Positions 22,700-33,804 of a stretch of 64,000 nt of DNA are shown here, piece by piece. Origin of the DNA: Lophium mytilinum (Eukaryota > Ascomycota > Dothideomycetes > Mytilinidiales > Mytilinidiaceae); NCBI GenBank assembly GCA_010093605.1, contig MU004201.1, positions 439,106 through 503,105 of the forward strand, in the 5' to 3' direction. The translations under genes and the position numbers were made by a program. The notes under the pieces are model-generated. The model was not told the origin of the DNA and searched no databases. It worked only from the letters and a program-made list of their open reading frames with translations. The number at the start of each line of letters is the position of its first letter. Within the stretch, counting starts at the first letter, position 1.

Positions 22700-22870
22700 C
22701 TATATACAATATAGTGTACATATAGTAGGGCTATAGTAGCCCTATATTAGTAGCAGGGCTGTGCTAGCCCCCTTATAGGCGTTTATTAGGGTTGTAATAG
22801 TTATGGGGGTAGAGCCCCCCCATTGGTGGGGGCAGACCCACCCTATTAGTGGGGGCGAATCTACCCCACC
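22700..22870. repeat. G-rich repeats and a dispersed motif upstream of the JmjC pseudogene
   Basis: GGGCTATAGTAGCCCT forms a palindrome near 22726. Three G-run units follow (GGGGGTAGAGCC, GGTGGGGGCAGACC, AGTGGGGGCGAATC). GGCGTTTATTAGGGTTGTAATAG (22778-22800) matches, in reverse complement, TTATTACAACCCTACTTAACGCC near 53778, so part of this is a dispersed repeat. Confidence 0.6.
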
Positions 22871-22879
22871 CTATAAAAG
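22871..22879 (+). promoter_or_regulatory. TATA-like box of the JmjC pseudogene
   Basis: CTATAAAAG lies 74 bp upstream of the ATG at 22953, which itself has a good context (CTACCATGGCT). The intervening leader is CT-rich, as in many fungal genes. Confidence 0.5.
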
Positions 22880-22952
22880 ATTTTCTCTACAACCTCTGCA
22901 TGAAAATTCTGCGCTCTCACCTTCTACTATACATTGTTTACTTCTTGCTACC

Positions 22953-24098
22953 ATGGCTGAAGAAGATGATTCTCCTTGGCTCACTGCGTTTAAGCTTAGG
23001 GCCCTTAACTTCCTAAATACCCTATGTCTACGGTGCAAGACACAGCTCTAAGATCACTATAAGCACTTTAAAAATTGTCGTAAGATGCTAGATAGCGACG
23101 TGGTAACGCCTATAAAGTGCCGGTACTGCTACACATTAACTAAGGATGCTATATCACACTGGGACATCTGCGCCGTTTGGATAAGGCAAGTTATTTCTGC
23201 CACGAAAGATGACTGGACTAAGGCTATCCAGCAGAAGGTAGACTAGAAGCATCTCCTTCCCCTTAAAAACGCGGAATTGGAACATTGGAACGGTAAATTA
23301 CTACAGCTTATTCCATGGGAATAGTCTGCAGATGGCGAGATTATGGATTTGGCTCTTTATAATCTCTCTAACACCACCTAGGTCTACAAAGTAGGCACAC
23401 ACAACGTTTATGTAGGCAAAACCCACCATATCTAGAATAGCTTTTGTTATGCCGACGCACCTGTCTTCTATGCTATTAACATTAACATTGGGGAGGAGTA
23501 TTATGTTAGCATCCCAGCAGTTATTAAATCTATCCAACATCCTAACTTCTCCCGCTACTACTAAGGAATTAATATTACTCCTAAAGGAACCTTTGTGGAT
23601 CTCCATATTGGTTAGTATTACCTTTACTACTTACTTTAGATTAGGAACTAATGTCTACGCTTAGATTATAGGCAAGATGCGTACAGTGTTGGGCTCTAGG
23701 GATGTATTAAACTCTAGATTCTCTACCCTGCCACCTTCAGCAACCTTAAAGCCTTCTACGCTGTTAGCCTAGATGAGACCAACAAGCTACTTGCCCTTTG
23801 CAATGGCTAACTCAGCAACGGCGCCTATAAAGTAACTTTGCCATCTGAAGGAATCTATATACTACCTGGCTGTATCTATACAACCTACACTATTGCCTCG
23901 GGTATTATCTTTGGCAGCAACTGGACCTCTGCTGAGAGTTTAGATGTATGTGCTTTAGTCCTTATCCATAAAATTAAGAATGGTACTGCAGAGCTAGGTG
24001 CGCTATCCACCTTCAGTGCAAGCCTGGTAGGGAGCATCAAGCATAGAGGCAATTGGAAAGACACTCTTAGTAGGTTCTGTCCGCAACCTCCAGGCTAA
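22953..24098 (+). pseudogene. JmjC-domain protein with N-terminal zinc-finger-like part, inactivated
   Basis: One frame runs 382 codons from ATG 22953 with no frameshift but 12 internal stops (8 TAG, 4 TAA, no TGA). Residues 25-80 carry paired Cys motifs (CLRC ... NC, CRYC ... HWDIC), a probable zinc-binding part. The C-terminal half matches fungal JmjC (Fe(II)/2-oxoglutarate oxygenase-like) proteins: GTFVDLHI near the expected HxD site, CIKL and ILYPAT where the family has KLWLLYPPT, then LPGCIYTTYT, where a second metal His is expected and Tyr is found, a change one C-to-T would make. The HxD Asp is also Gly, so catalysis would be lost even without the stops. A CSKCKK motif at 24200-24215 may be an extension of the gene. 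JmjC proteins of this kind act in the nucleus on histones or other proteins; the substrate cannot be told. Confidence 0.7.
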
Positions 24099-24269
24099 GG
24101 GGGAAGAAGTTGAACGCAAAAGGAGGCTAGCAGTAACTCTAGGGCTAAAGGTTAGGTACAGGAGGCACTTTAAGCCCTAGGTGCTTTACTAAAGCAGGAT
24201 TAGACTTGCTCTAAGTGCAAGAAGCTATATACAGCGCACCTTGGGTTTACACTTAGGGTAAGTAGCTTT

Positions 24270-26000
24270 TATATAATCTAACACCTGCTCTATTTACTAA
24301 CTTATACGGTTAGGGCACGGAAAAGAAATACACTATCTTTCTACCCTAGGGGTGGATGGATGAGCGATTTCATATAAATAGGGAGAGTAGTAGCTTTAAA
24401 TACGGTTTCCATACAGGTGGCTCCTTTTCAACTGCCCTAACTTGGCAGTAGAGCATAGTAAATGCACTATGGAGCAATTATTATCGCGTTTAGTGTAATA
24501 GACTGGAGGTTACTTCGAAAAACCCCGTATATATACACGGGTAACACGCATACATTACTTTGCTTTCGTGTGACCTAACTATTCGCATCTGACAAGTTTG
24601 TCTAATCCAACTGCTTAGTCCGAGGCTAAGAGCAACGCCAGGAGTACCTAATGATGAAAGAGTTATTTACTATACCTGCTCTACCCGAGTCGCCACGTTG
24701 AGCTGTCCATGCGACCGATACTGCCGTCCCGAGTCTAGACTCTATCCTAGAAGCATCGAGAAACACATTGAGAAACTCAACCACCCCTTGAAGGAGGAGA
24801 ACCATCAGTTCCAACGACCTAATCCTGGAGGCGTACGACAGTACTCAGCAGAAGATTGTTTCATGAGCCCTTGACTGTGTTTGACAGAGAGCACGTGCGA
24901 TTGCTCGCGACCGGCAACTCACAGTCGAAGTTAATAATGTTATTGGACTGAAGACTATTTGCACGGAAGCCGCATAGAGGCACCTAAAAAAGGCTTTAGA
25001 CTGGATCTATCTTCTACTTAGACCGCGAGGATCTAAGGTTATAGATGATCCTAGCAGCCTAGCGCTCTAGTGGCTGGATTTGATGTAGATATATAATGGG
25101 TTAAGGATAGTGTTTTAACGTTTGTAAGGTTTAGAAGTCTACAATTCTCGGCTTATACTCTCTTTACAATGCAAGATTACAAAATCTATACGGCGCATGA
25201 TGTATACGTTACTTACGCTTAGTTACATGCTTACTAGAGGTGCTCCTCGATTTGTCTTTTAGAAAGCTCACCCGCCCATAACCCAACATTCTCTTTGACG
25301 ATAGATGGGGGAGAGGAGGGATAATGAGAGTAGAGGGAGGGGAGGGTCCAAAACTTCTCGAACAACTCTTACATGGTAGTCCTGGTTTAAAATAGAAGCA
25401 CCTAAAATGGAATAGGAGGGGGGAGGAGAGTTAGACCCTCCGAGATTACGGTGTTATGGCACCGTGGCTTAAACCGAGCGCGAAAACAATATATGGGGAG
25501 TGGTGGAGTAGAGGAACAACGTAAGAAGGACTGCAAGGCCATGACACTGCATGAAGACGTGATGCTGAACTGCATCCTGCTCGTTACCGATACCCGTTAC
25601 CTTGTTACGATAGCAAACACAACCACCACTATAGCATACTGTTAGGAGATGGAATTTTAACTTATTCTTTCCGTTTTACTTGGCCTACAGCCGAGCTATT
25701 GGGGGCCGGCCATGAATTTTCACGCCCTTCATTAACCTTATCGCCATTCTTATTGCTATCCTTATCGCCGTCCCCATTGCCAGCATGGCCAATCCTTATC
25801 CTCAACTCCCTGTCAACCTCCTGCTTAGTGCTCAACTACGCGCGGCACCTGTTACCTAGAATGTGATCCTCGCTCCAGGTTAATTAATCTAGATCGGGAT
25901 ATTAATGTTGATATTACTATATATCGCGTCGAGGTGACGGCGTATATACAGTGCTGTAAGAGGACCAGGGCTCCGTAGAATATAAAGCAGCGCACCATGT
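24270..26000. other. Decayed, no named gene
   Basis: A plus frame around 24870-25010 (TVEVNNVIGLKTICTEAA, HLKKALDWI) looks protein-like but is unknown to me. 25640-25860 is low-complexity with repeated CTTATCGCC. 25451-25645 is a 64-codon frame without a motif. Confidence 0.3.
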
Positions 26001-26004
26001 ATAC

Positions 26005-26400
26005 ATGGGACTAGGTGAGGACATTCGGCCTGCAGATAAAGAGTCTACCAATCAGCCAGACTTCTATTACTGCTACCTTTGCGAAACGCTGAAGCGAAAG
26101 CAAGATCTCCTCGTTGTTTCTAAAGGCATAACGATAGCTATGGACCATCTTAAGAGGGTGTACAAGATAGATAAGGAGACGGGCAAGCTGCACACGTTTA
26201 GGAGCTCATGCTTAGTAGATCGCGTGGATCTAAGGCCTTATCTAGCCTAGCCCAGTCCTATCACGTTACTGGATTCGGAATAGCAGACCGCGCATGTTAT
26301 AGACGTAGAGTTGTGGCCTCACAAATGCTGGGGGCGAATTGACTCGCTGTCACAACGGGGCGCTTTAAAGTGGTGTAAAGGAGTATATATTGCGTAGAGC
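26005..26400 (+). mobile_element. hAT transposase relic, BED-finger end
   Basis: The 81-codon frame from ATG 26005 holds YYCYLCETLKRKQD, then GITIAMDHLKRVYKID. This is the BED zinc finger that begins fungal hAT transposases (CxxC ... HLxxxH). The second His is Tyr, which one C-to-T at CpA would give. Beyond the TAG at 26248 the same frame continues with further stops to about 26400, and no catalytic or dimerisation domain is seen. The relic is unlikely to be active. It might be the source family of the terminal-repeat elements at 1139 and 39431, but no shared ends were found here. Confidence 0.6.
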
Positions 26401-27035
26401 GGTGTTAAAGAATAGGCCTTAAAGGCAGTAAAACTAAATAGCTTTACTTAGTCTTTCTGTCTGTTACCTTACCGTCATGCCGTGTCTAACACCGCAAAGC
26501 TTACTCCTGGATGCTTCTACATGTAGGTACGTACAAGGTAAACTATAGGCAATTGGATTCGTGACTGCGCAGCCACTCGTCCCTTCCCGTACCATCGTCC
26601 CGAGGAAAGTGAGAGTGCCTCTTGGTGTGGCCCAATTTGGTAATTAGCGGTGTGATATTCTCGAATCACGTAATGTAAGAATTTGGAGGACAATAGATGT
26701 CGATTCTATGTAGGAAAGCGTTCCTTTAGTAGATCTATACATCACGTGCACGACATCTAAATATTAACCGTATATCGAGAATTCCATACCGGTTGGGGCG
26801 TGGAGAAAATATTGCTGCCATCCGAATAAGGTATAGCGCTGATAGTTAATTTTGACTATTAGCGCTAAGCAAGCTACCTCGGCATCCAAACGCTTGGCAA
26901 ACCTCCCCCCCATCACCGTTGTAGGTAGGCCGTCAGGGCTGTCCGCCTAGCATCCACCTTAGTCCACATCCTCCACACCCCTCCCGGCCATCATCCGCCA
27001 ACGTCTCAAAATTACCCTCTTCTCCCCCCATCGCC
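26400..27035. other. No gene recognised
   Basis: AT-rich to mixed sequence with short frames only; a C-rich part (26900-27040) precedes the dispersed repeat below. Confidence 0.3.
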
Positions 27036-27039
27036 CCAC

Positions 27040-27290
27040 TCGCCGCTCCCCGTGCGCATTTCTATTTGTATAGAGGTTCGTCCAGTTTATACTATTGACG
27101 TCCTCTATGTTATCATTCTCCGTCTGTTTCTAAGCCCCCGTCACGGTATCGTATACCTCTGCATCCCCGAGGAATCCCGTTTCATACGCACTAGCTGCGT
27201 CCTCCCGCAGCTTATTCTCTTTATCTTCCTCGGCGGCCCCAGTTCCCGTATCGTTCTCTTCTGCTTCCCTGATTAAACTCCACGATTCCC
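27040..27290 (-). repeat. Dispersed coding-type repeat, copy 1
   Basis: This segment matches 30595-30850 in the same orientation. Both carry a TATTGACRTCCTC block, a CTRTTTCTAAG block and a GTATCGTATACCTCTGCAT-like block at the same spacing. Minus-strand frames around it are Arg/Lys/Glu-rich, so it may be part of a decayed minus-strand gene or retroelement. Confidence 0.65.
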
Positions 27291-27298
27291 TAGACTCT

Positions 27299-27765
27299 CT
27301 ACATCTTGACATCCAGCGAATCTAAGCAGTACTGAACCCCCGCCACAGCCTGTCCCTGTCCCGATTTACTTTCCGTGGCGAGATCGCGAAAATGATTTTT
27401 AAGGTTGATGGGGTGTTCAGAAATAGCGCTGGGGAAAGCTTTCCAGCTTCCGGTGTCCAAGTGTAGTTGTAGGCACCCATGGCGCTTTTTAGACAACCTT
27501 AATTCCTCTTTAATTGCCACACACGGACGTTCTAGATCCAACGCTGTGGAAATATTGGGGTTAAGTCGGAGAGATTAGTGCAGCTAAATCCCATGCGCTT
27601 CGAGGCGGAGGAGGACTCCGTCCCCGTGGCATCGCTCCTCTTGCGCTTCCTTAATGCCGCTGGCTTATCTTTCTTAATAAGTTTTGTAGTAAGTGGATCT
27701 TTACTTGTACAATTTTGCACTTCTTGCTTGAGAAGCCTGACTATAGATTCGCTTTCAACATGCAT
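27299..27765 (-). pseudogene. Decayed coding fragment, unknown basic protein
   Basis: Two minus frames (27532-27765 and 27299-27541) have good protein character. The first reads ESESIVRLLKQEVQNCTSKD and then a basic, Ser-rich stretch (ALRKRKRSDATGTESSSASK) resembling a nuclear-localisation region. No domain is recognised. The dispersed repeat at 27040-27290 lies just downstream and could be its continuation. Confidence 0.35.
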
Positions 27766-27779
27766 AGCTTTCTAGAAGA

Positions 27780-28465
27780 ATATTTAAGCAGGGGTTAGCA
27801 ACTATTTAAACCGAATGTTAATAACCATACTATATTTAGAAACCTCAACGCTATTATTGAGTCGTACAAGACATTAGGCCATTGCACGCCCTTCTAAGAC
27901 CGTCGCAATTCTCTCCCTACGCCTGTCGAAGCCCTTAGACCTTTAAGTAAACCACCTAGATATTCTATTAACGCTCTTTATCTCTATTCCACCCCTATTA
28001 ACTCGTGTTTCCATTTATTATGGACACCCAAAGCACTCACTCGGATGATTCCGATCTCGTCGATAGAGATGTCTGAAGCTTGGTGACCGAGTAGGAGAGG
28101 GCGCGCATTTACGATTTAGAACAACGTTCTTACACTCTTAACTTGCTGCTTTAACTAGATTAGTAAGTTCAGCTAGCGCAAAGCAGTGACAAAATCGCTA
28201 GCCTAATCTGTGCTTAGGAATGTGATCTATAGATGTACTTCTACTTAAGATTATTAATCTTGTCCATCTGAGTAATGAGGTTGCGGTAGTAGAGGCAATT
28301 GATAGGAACTTGTTCCGAAATAAATTTGGCAATAACCTGTTGGATTATGATAATTACTTACAGCAATTAATGCTAGTAGCATACAGGGTCGCTCCATGTA
28401 CATAACGTAGCGTCCTAACTTAATATTAGACGCTACGGCCTGCAATCTACAGGTAATGAGCCCGG
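27780..28465. other. No gene recognised
   Basis: Short frames only. The patch at 28145-28175 resembles 12295-12325, which suggests retroelement debris. Confidence 0.3.
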
Positions 28466-28469
28466 TTTC

Positions 28470-28978
28470 GTTTAACGTTGCCGCCTAAGCCTTAGGTTGT
28501 CCGCCCGTTCCCACTGCAGGGTGTTACTAGCAGATCCTTACGTCCACCATCATTAGCATGCTTCCCTCAATGCCTTCTTTAATGCACTTCCTAGATGCAT
28601 ATTAGCCATCGCGATATAGGATACCCGCTATTACTATAAGACGTTAGTTATTATTACAGGTTGTCAGCTATCATTAATACCGGACGATTAGAGAAGCGGC
28701 ATCTGGTGGTGAGGATGGATGAGAGAATTATTTGGTATCGATGATGGCTGACAAGCTGTGATGATGACTAACAGCTTGTGACAATGGCTGGTATCCTATA
28801 GCGATGGCGGTATCCTGTAATGATGGCTGATTGCATCTAGAGAGGGGATCTAGAAAGTGCATCTAGTAATGCATTGAAGAAGGCATTAGAGAAGCATACT
28901 CATGACGGACGTAAAAAGCTGCTTGTAACACCCTGCCGGAACGGGCGGACGACAGGAGGCTCAGGTAGCAGCGTTTTG
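28470..28978. repeat. Large fold-back (inverted repeat), arms about 210 and 245 bp
   Basis: The left arm (28470-28681) pairs with the reverse complement of 28734-28978 along nearly its whole length, leaving a loop of about 50 bp. Matching landmarks, outer to inner, are AACGTTGCCGCC/GGTAGCAGCGTT, GTCCGCCCGTTCC/GGAACGGGCGGAC, AGGGTGTTAC/GTAACACCCT, AATGCCTTCTT/AAGAAGGCATT and TTGTCAGC/GCTGACAA. The arms are diverged, many differences being transitions. The 28863-29126 minus frame runs along the right arm and on past it. Confidence 0.85.
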
Positions 28979-28979
28979 A

Positions 28980-29545
28980 TTGCTGTGGGTGATTATTATA
29001 TTCCAACACATGGCAGGTAGAAGTGCGGCAGATGATGTTGTCCACCTTTATATTATTCTCTTCCTTGCCGAGGCCACCGTGGTCCATTGTGTTGAAGAAT
29101 TTGACGAAGATCGAGGGCTTCTTCATTATTAGCTGAAGATGTTAGCCACCGATGGCGATGATTCGCCTGATCAGGGATCCATTATGCGACCGAACGTCCA
29201 CTGCTACTTTTTCTATTAGCATGTTAATTGGCATGTTTGGCCTCTCACCCCCATTTCTAGCACGGTCCCCGCCTTTTTGAACGTCCATGTCAATGTCTGA
29301 CATTGCCTAGTTGACATTGTTTATTCCCTTTATCCGTTGCACTCTGTCTGGGTGCACCTCCGCCGTAGCTCCTCCACCAACTGGAAGGTTGCAATGGAAA
29401 GGGTTTCTTTAAGAGATCCGCTCTGTGACTGCGTAGTGACCCGCTCCGTAACCACGTGATTACTTATCTCTTTCCGTTGGTGGAAGTACTTAGGCACGTG
29501 ACTTTTGCAGCAACTATGGATAAGCCACCGCCGCCACTACATGTA
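28980..29545. other. No named gene; partial minus frame
   Basis: The minus frame 28863-29126 starts KPSIFVKFFNTMDHGGLGKE, which is protein-like, then enters the fold-back arm. 29200-29540 holds only short frames. Confidence 0.3.
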
Positions 29546-29546
29546 C

Positions 29547-29745
29547 CTAGCCTTATTCTTAACTCTAAACCTATAGCCTACATCTAAAGCAACTCTCACT
29601 ATAAGCAACTCTTACTATGAAAGAGCTGCCGCTGCTAGTTTATGCGCCTAGCTTTGTCTCCCGTTACGTGCAGGCCTCTTCTGTAGTATATATAGGCGAT
29701 GCGCCTCGAGTTAAATATTGTTAAGGATTCACCTCAACCTCCATC
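29547..29745 (+). mobile_element. LTR end fragment with the 1.8-kb minisatellite unit
   Basis: 29547-29650 matches the unit found at 1880-2010 (CTCTAAACCTATAGCCTAC, CAACTCTCACTATAAG, TATGCGCCTAGCTTTGTC). It is followed by an LTR end of the 10.8-12.2 kb family (GTAGTATATATAGGCGATGC, 29678-29697, ending near 29739). No matching second LTR or internal ORF was found nearby, so it is a fragment or solo remnant. Confidence 0.65.
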
Positions 29746-29784
29746 CCTTTCCATCATGCGGGGCAAATTAAAAATGCCCCTTGG

Positions 29785-30140
29785 GTTGCCTACTGCTCCT
29801 ATTAACGCTTCTCTTTCTTTTAAGCTTTGAAGACCCCTGGTCTCGGTAGCTTCGGACGGCGCACGCTGGATCGATTTTGTTTATGCTGAGGTTGTTTTGG
29901 CTGTTCTTCTAAGACTTCTGTTTCTTGGAGGAGTCTAGCCGACCTGGGCTGCCCTTATTAGCTTTAGGCAGCGCACGCTGGTTCGATCTTGTCCATGCTG
30001 AGGACGTTCTAACTTTTCTTTTGCAACTTTTGTTTCCTGGAGGTGTCTGACCGACTTAGGGTATAGTTCTGAAAGCTTACTATAGTACTCTTGACGTCTA
30101 TAATAGTTCTCCAGCCTGTACTACCTTTAACTTTAGTTGT
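29785..30140 (+). repeat. Dispersed block with a 112-bp tandem doublet, copy 2
   Basis: Same block as 15235-15605. Units begin at 29848 and 29960 (AGCTTCGG and AGCTTTAGG). Flanks on both sides match the other copy, so the doublet predates the duplication. Confidence 0.85.
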
Positions 30141-30144
30141 TAGG

Positions 30145-31020
30145 CGGTATGTACTGCATTAAGCTGTGTTCTAAAGTGAGACCCAAGGAATTATCAACAC
30201 TATTTCCTGTGATCTTGAGCTTCTCGGTTGCCGTTCTGAATAGGATGACATCATCCGGGATTCCCTGAGCACGCCTCGCCTGCTGTGTTATTATTACTCT
30301 TGGTTCTCTCCGATGGAGGACCTAGCCGACATACTTACATGTAGGATTGAAACTAGTTACGATTTTTGGAAACAGTCTATCCGGTCGTACGCGTCCATAT
30401 GATGTTCCAGCTGACTCTTTAGCGTGTTGGATGTGTTTCTTGCGATAGAATGGGGGCATGAGTATACTATTACGCCCGCTCTTCTCATTAGACTCAGTTA
30501 TCTCCTCTAATGTCGTCTTAGGGTGGTGGCCTGATGTGGTAATAGGCCAGTCGGAGAAGTTAACTCCTCTGCTCTCTCCTCGTTATCGGCGCGCGCTGTT
30601 CGATTTTTCCAGTCCATATTATTGACATCCTCCATGTTATTTATTATTCTCTATCTATTTCTAAGTCCCGGCCCCCCCGGCCCCATTATGGTATTGTGTG
30701 CTTCTGCATTACTGGGAAATTTTATATCATCCGCACCGGCTGCGTTCTTGCAAGGGTCATTCTGTTTATCTTACTTGATTCTTTCCGTTCCATACATCTT
30801 AAGCCTGGCTTTTCTACATTATGTTTCGCTTTTAACCACCTTACCCCTCCTACCCTCTAGTCTTTACATGGATACCTGCTCATAGAACCACGCTGGAAAT
30901 CCACTCCTCCTAGAATTTAGGCCCCTCTCTATCGCCACCAGCTCTAACCTGATGCCATATCCCAAGACCGCCCGAAACATTTGGGCAAGGCCCTTCCCCT
31001 CGTGGAATCCATCCACCAGA
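30145..31020. repeat. Repeat copy 2 of the 27.0-kb segment and flanking debris
   Basis: 30595-30850 is the counterpart of 27040-27290. The rest (30145-30590, 30850-31020) is stop-rich on both strands with no named gene. Confidence 0.5.
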
Positions 31021-31024
31021 TTTG

Positions 31025-31390
31025 GATGCCATGCTTCTCAGCTGTATAAACTACCTACTTAGTCTTGTTGTCCTTTTCCCCTCTCTAGCAAGCACTCATT
31101 AGAAAAGCGCACTATGCGCCGTGGGAATGCCCTTATGTCTCATATTTAATGGCCGCCTAGAAAATTCAAGTAAGGTTCTTTTGCTCTTAGAATCGTTATC
31201 TAGCTTCGGGTGCCATGCTTCTTTAGCTGTGCGAAATGTCTAGTTGGTTCCTTACCTCTTTCCGCTCTCTATTAAGGACTCACCAGAATAGCGCACTATG
31301 GGCCATGGGTATGCCTTTATTTCTCTCTAACTGCGGCCTGATGATGAGTCAGGTTAGCTTTACCTCCTTCTCGGCCCTTCTCTTGGGCAC
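31025..31390. repeat. Tandem duplication, unit about 184 bp
   Basis: The unit from GATGCCATGCTTCT (31025) recurs from GGTGCCATGCTTCT (31209), with later blocks in the same order: CCTCTCTAGCAAG/CGCTCTCTATTAAG, AGCGCACTATG in both, and GGGAATGCCCTTAT/GGGTATGCCTTTAT. Confidence 0.8.
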
Positions 31391-31760
31391 CCTGTTGCGC
31401 TTCAGCACTCGATAGAAAGTTGATCTTGACACCTTCTTGATGCGCTGAAGTATGGCGATAGCCTAGTCTGTTAGGTCAGCATTCTTGGTTTTGGGGAAAA
31501 CCTTCTTTTGTTTGCCCTTAAAAGCGAACAGTGGGCCCGTATATGGAAGAGACTTGATTATGCTATTAAAGTCCCATTGATGGACAATCTCGTGGATATT
31601 TAGCGGCAGACATCACGCAGCGTTTTGATATCTTTCTTAGGAACATCCTCTTCGACAGTAGTAAGAGAATACTGCTGCGCCGTGTCTTTAAGAGCTCTTG
31701 GCCTCTCTGTCTATTGCTAGACACATTGTGCCAAAGCGGTGCTTTATGGCTGTGTGGTGT
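31320..31760 (-). pseudogene. Decayed coding fragment, unknown
   Basis: One minus frame holds NIHEIVHQWDFNSIIKSLPY, then FAFKGKQKKVFPKTKNADL and RSTFYRVLKRNRVPKRRAEK. The last resembles a helix-turn-helix recognition segment followed by a basic tail. Several stops interrupt the frame. A regulator or transposase fragment is possible but unproven. Confidence 0.35.
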
Positions 31761-31984
31761 AATAATGGAGGTGGAAACGGTGATTTAGCGCTGAACTGCG
31801 ATGGACGCAAATTAGTAACATTTTACTATACCTATATCTCTCACCTTTTATATATAAATAAACTTCAGTCTTTGCGTCTTAGTTCTTGTCTTATACGGTC
31901 CAGCGTTGTTATTTGGTCTAGTCGCGCCGCGCGCGGTGGCTGCTCTCATCTAGACTACTAAGCGTAATGTACTAATGTAGTGTG

Positions 31985-32815
31985 GGGACAGCGGATATAG
32001 GGAGGGTTAGGGGTGGTGTAAAAAGGGTTACAGAGATGGTGTAAAAGTGTATAGAAGGGGTGGAAAGGGCTTGGGCAATATATAAAGGTTTTAGATGCTA
32101 AATGGGGGATAGTAATCTCTAAGGACTTGAAGGGCGTTTAGGCGATGTAAGTTGGCGTGAATTAGCGTGTGTAGAGTTTAGGGTGGTATAGTAGAGATGC
32201 GGAGGTGGTGTAAACGTATCTAATAGCGGTGGATAGGTTTTAGGCGATGTATAAAGGTTTGCAGGCTAAATTAGGGGTGGTGATCTCTAGAGACTTGAAG
32301 GGCATTTGGGCGATGTGTGTAGGCGTGTGTCGGCGTGTGTAGGGTTAGGGGAGGTGGATTTAAGGTGTATTGAAATGTTGGGAAGGGTTTAATGAGACAT
32401 GGAACGATTTTAGGCGATGTATAAAAGGTGTTAAGGCTAAATAGGGCCTGGTAATCTCTAAGGACCTAAAGCGCTTTGGGTAATATGGTAGGTGTGTGTC
32501 GACGTGCGTGGGGCTGGGGGCGGTACTTTAAAGTAATATGGAAGTGATAGAGAGAGTGTAAAGAGATGTGGAAAAGGTTTAGGCGATATATAGAGATTTG
32601 TGGGCTAAATAGGGCTGTAGTGATTTCTAAGGTCTTAAAGGGCATTTAAGCGACGTAGATAGGCGTGAATCGGCGTGTATAGGGTTGGGTGACTTAGGGT
32701 AAAGGTACATAGAAGTGGGGGAAGGGGTTTAAAGAGATGTTGAACCGATTTAGGTAATATTTGGAGGTTTAGTGGCCAAATGGGGGGTGGTGACCTTAAC
32801 GCACTAAAAGGGCCT
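31985..32815. repeat. Satellite array A, unit 168-171 bp, five units
   Basis: GCTAAAT (or GCCAAAT) marks units at 32097, 32265, 32436, 32604 and 32775, giving periods of 168, 171, 168 and 171 bp. Each has TTTAGGCGATGTATAAAGG-like, GGTGGTGATCTCTAAGGAC-like and GGCGTGTGTCGGCGTGT-like blocks. TAGGGTTAGGG-like runs occur inside units but are not tandem telomere repeats. The strand is strongly G-rich over C. No genes. Confidence 0.95.
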
Positions 32816-32939
32816 GCTTCCTTAACAAGAAATCCAATCTATCTTAATACCTTATTAACTTATAATCTTAATAGTATCTAATACACCATACTATTAGAAA
32901 GTGTAGAAAGGTAATGTCCCAGACACTGAGTCTTGCTAA

Positions 32940-33420
32940 AGTTCAAGGGGCAAACCCGGAATCTGCTTTCCTACGTCTATTCCCCAACTACCGGTTGCAT
33001 ATAGGTAGAACACAAGGAGTAGCTAGATCTAGAAACTAACTAGGAGCTTCTAAGGCTTTAGGCGCTTTGCACTTGTGGTCGTGAAATGTAATGTAAAATG
33101 GGTGTTGAAATCGCCCCAGTTTAGGGGCAAGCCCGGCATCTCTATTTTTACATCCATTTTCCACCACATCTCACATCCACGAGTTAGAAATACTTAAAAC
33201 TCAAGGAGCCATTACATATAGGAAACAACTAGGAGCTGCTAAGGTTTTAAGCATTTCTAACTTGTAGTTGTAAAATTTGGTGGAAAATAGGCGTTGAAAT
33301 CCCCCCAGTCCAAGGGCAAAACCAGGATCCCGCTCTCTTACGCTTGTTTCTCAATCCACGGTCGCATATGCGTAATAATTTGTAAGCTGCTAGGCCTAGG
33401 TATTATCTTAGACGTTCTTA
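32940..33420. repeat. Satellite array B, unit about 177-189 bp, near three units
   Basis: GGGGCAAACCCGGAATC (32947), GGGGCAAGCCCGGCATC (33124) and AGGGCAAAACCAGGATC (33313) start successive units. Between them lie CACAAGGAG/CTCAAGGAG, AACTAGGAGCTKCTAAGG and GTGTTGAAATC blocks. It is separate in sequence from array A but directly next to it. Confidence 0.85.
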
Positions 33421-33800
33421 ATATTTAGACAGTTTCAATCGGTGGTTACAAATTGCGAGTGTGAAAGTAAATCTCTAGTTTCAACACCCCTAGAACCTCC
33501 CCACAACTTTAAGATACCTTAATATCCCCGCCTTAGAGTCTCGCCACTTAGAGACTCTATTAACACGCTAACAATTTCTTATTCTTAGAATCTTCACATC
33601 CACACTTACAGTAAAGAGGCAGAGTGAACGCAAGCAACTTGCCCCTCTACAAGACCCCTATACGCACAAATCGCTACCATAACACGCCCTCGCCGTATCC
33701 TAACCCTCCGCATCGCTCAGAGTCCATCTACCGCTGCACGCACGGAACCACAACATCGTAATGCATACGAACTAGCTGTAGTCAAGCATATAGCGCCCAC
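33420..33800. other. Spacer between satellite arrays
   Basis: No repeat unit of arrays B or C and no protein-like frame was seen. Confidence 0.4.
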
Positions 33801-33804
33801 GACG

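Noticed and set aside
32330-32350. Telomeric repeat or internal telomere tract
   Set aside because: Single TAGGGTTAGGG-like runs occur once per satellite unit; there is no tandem TTAGGG array.
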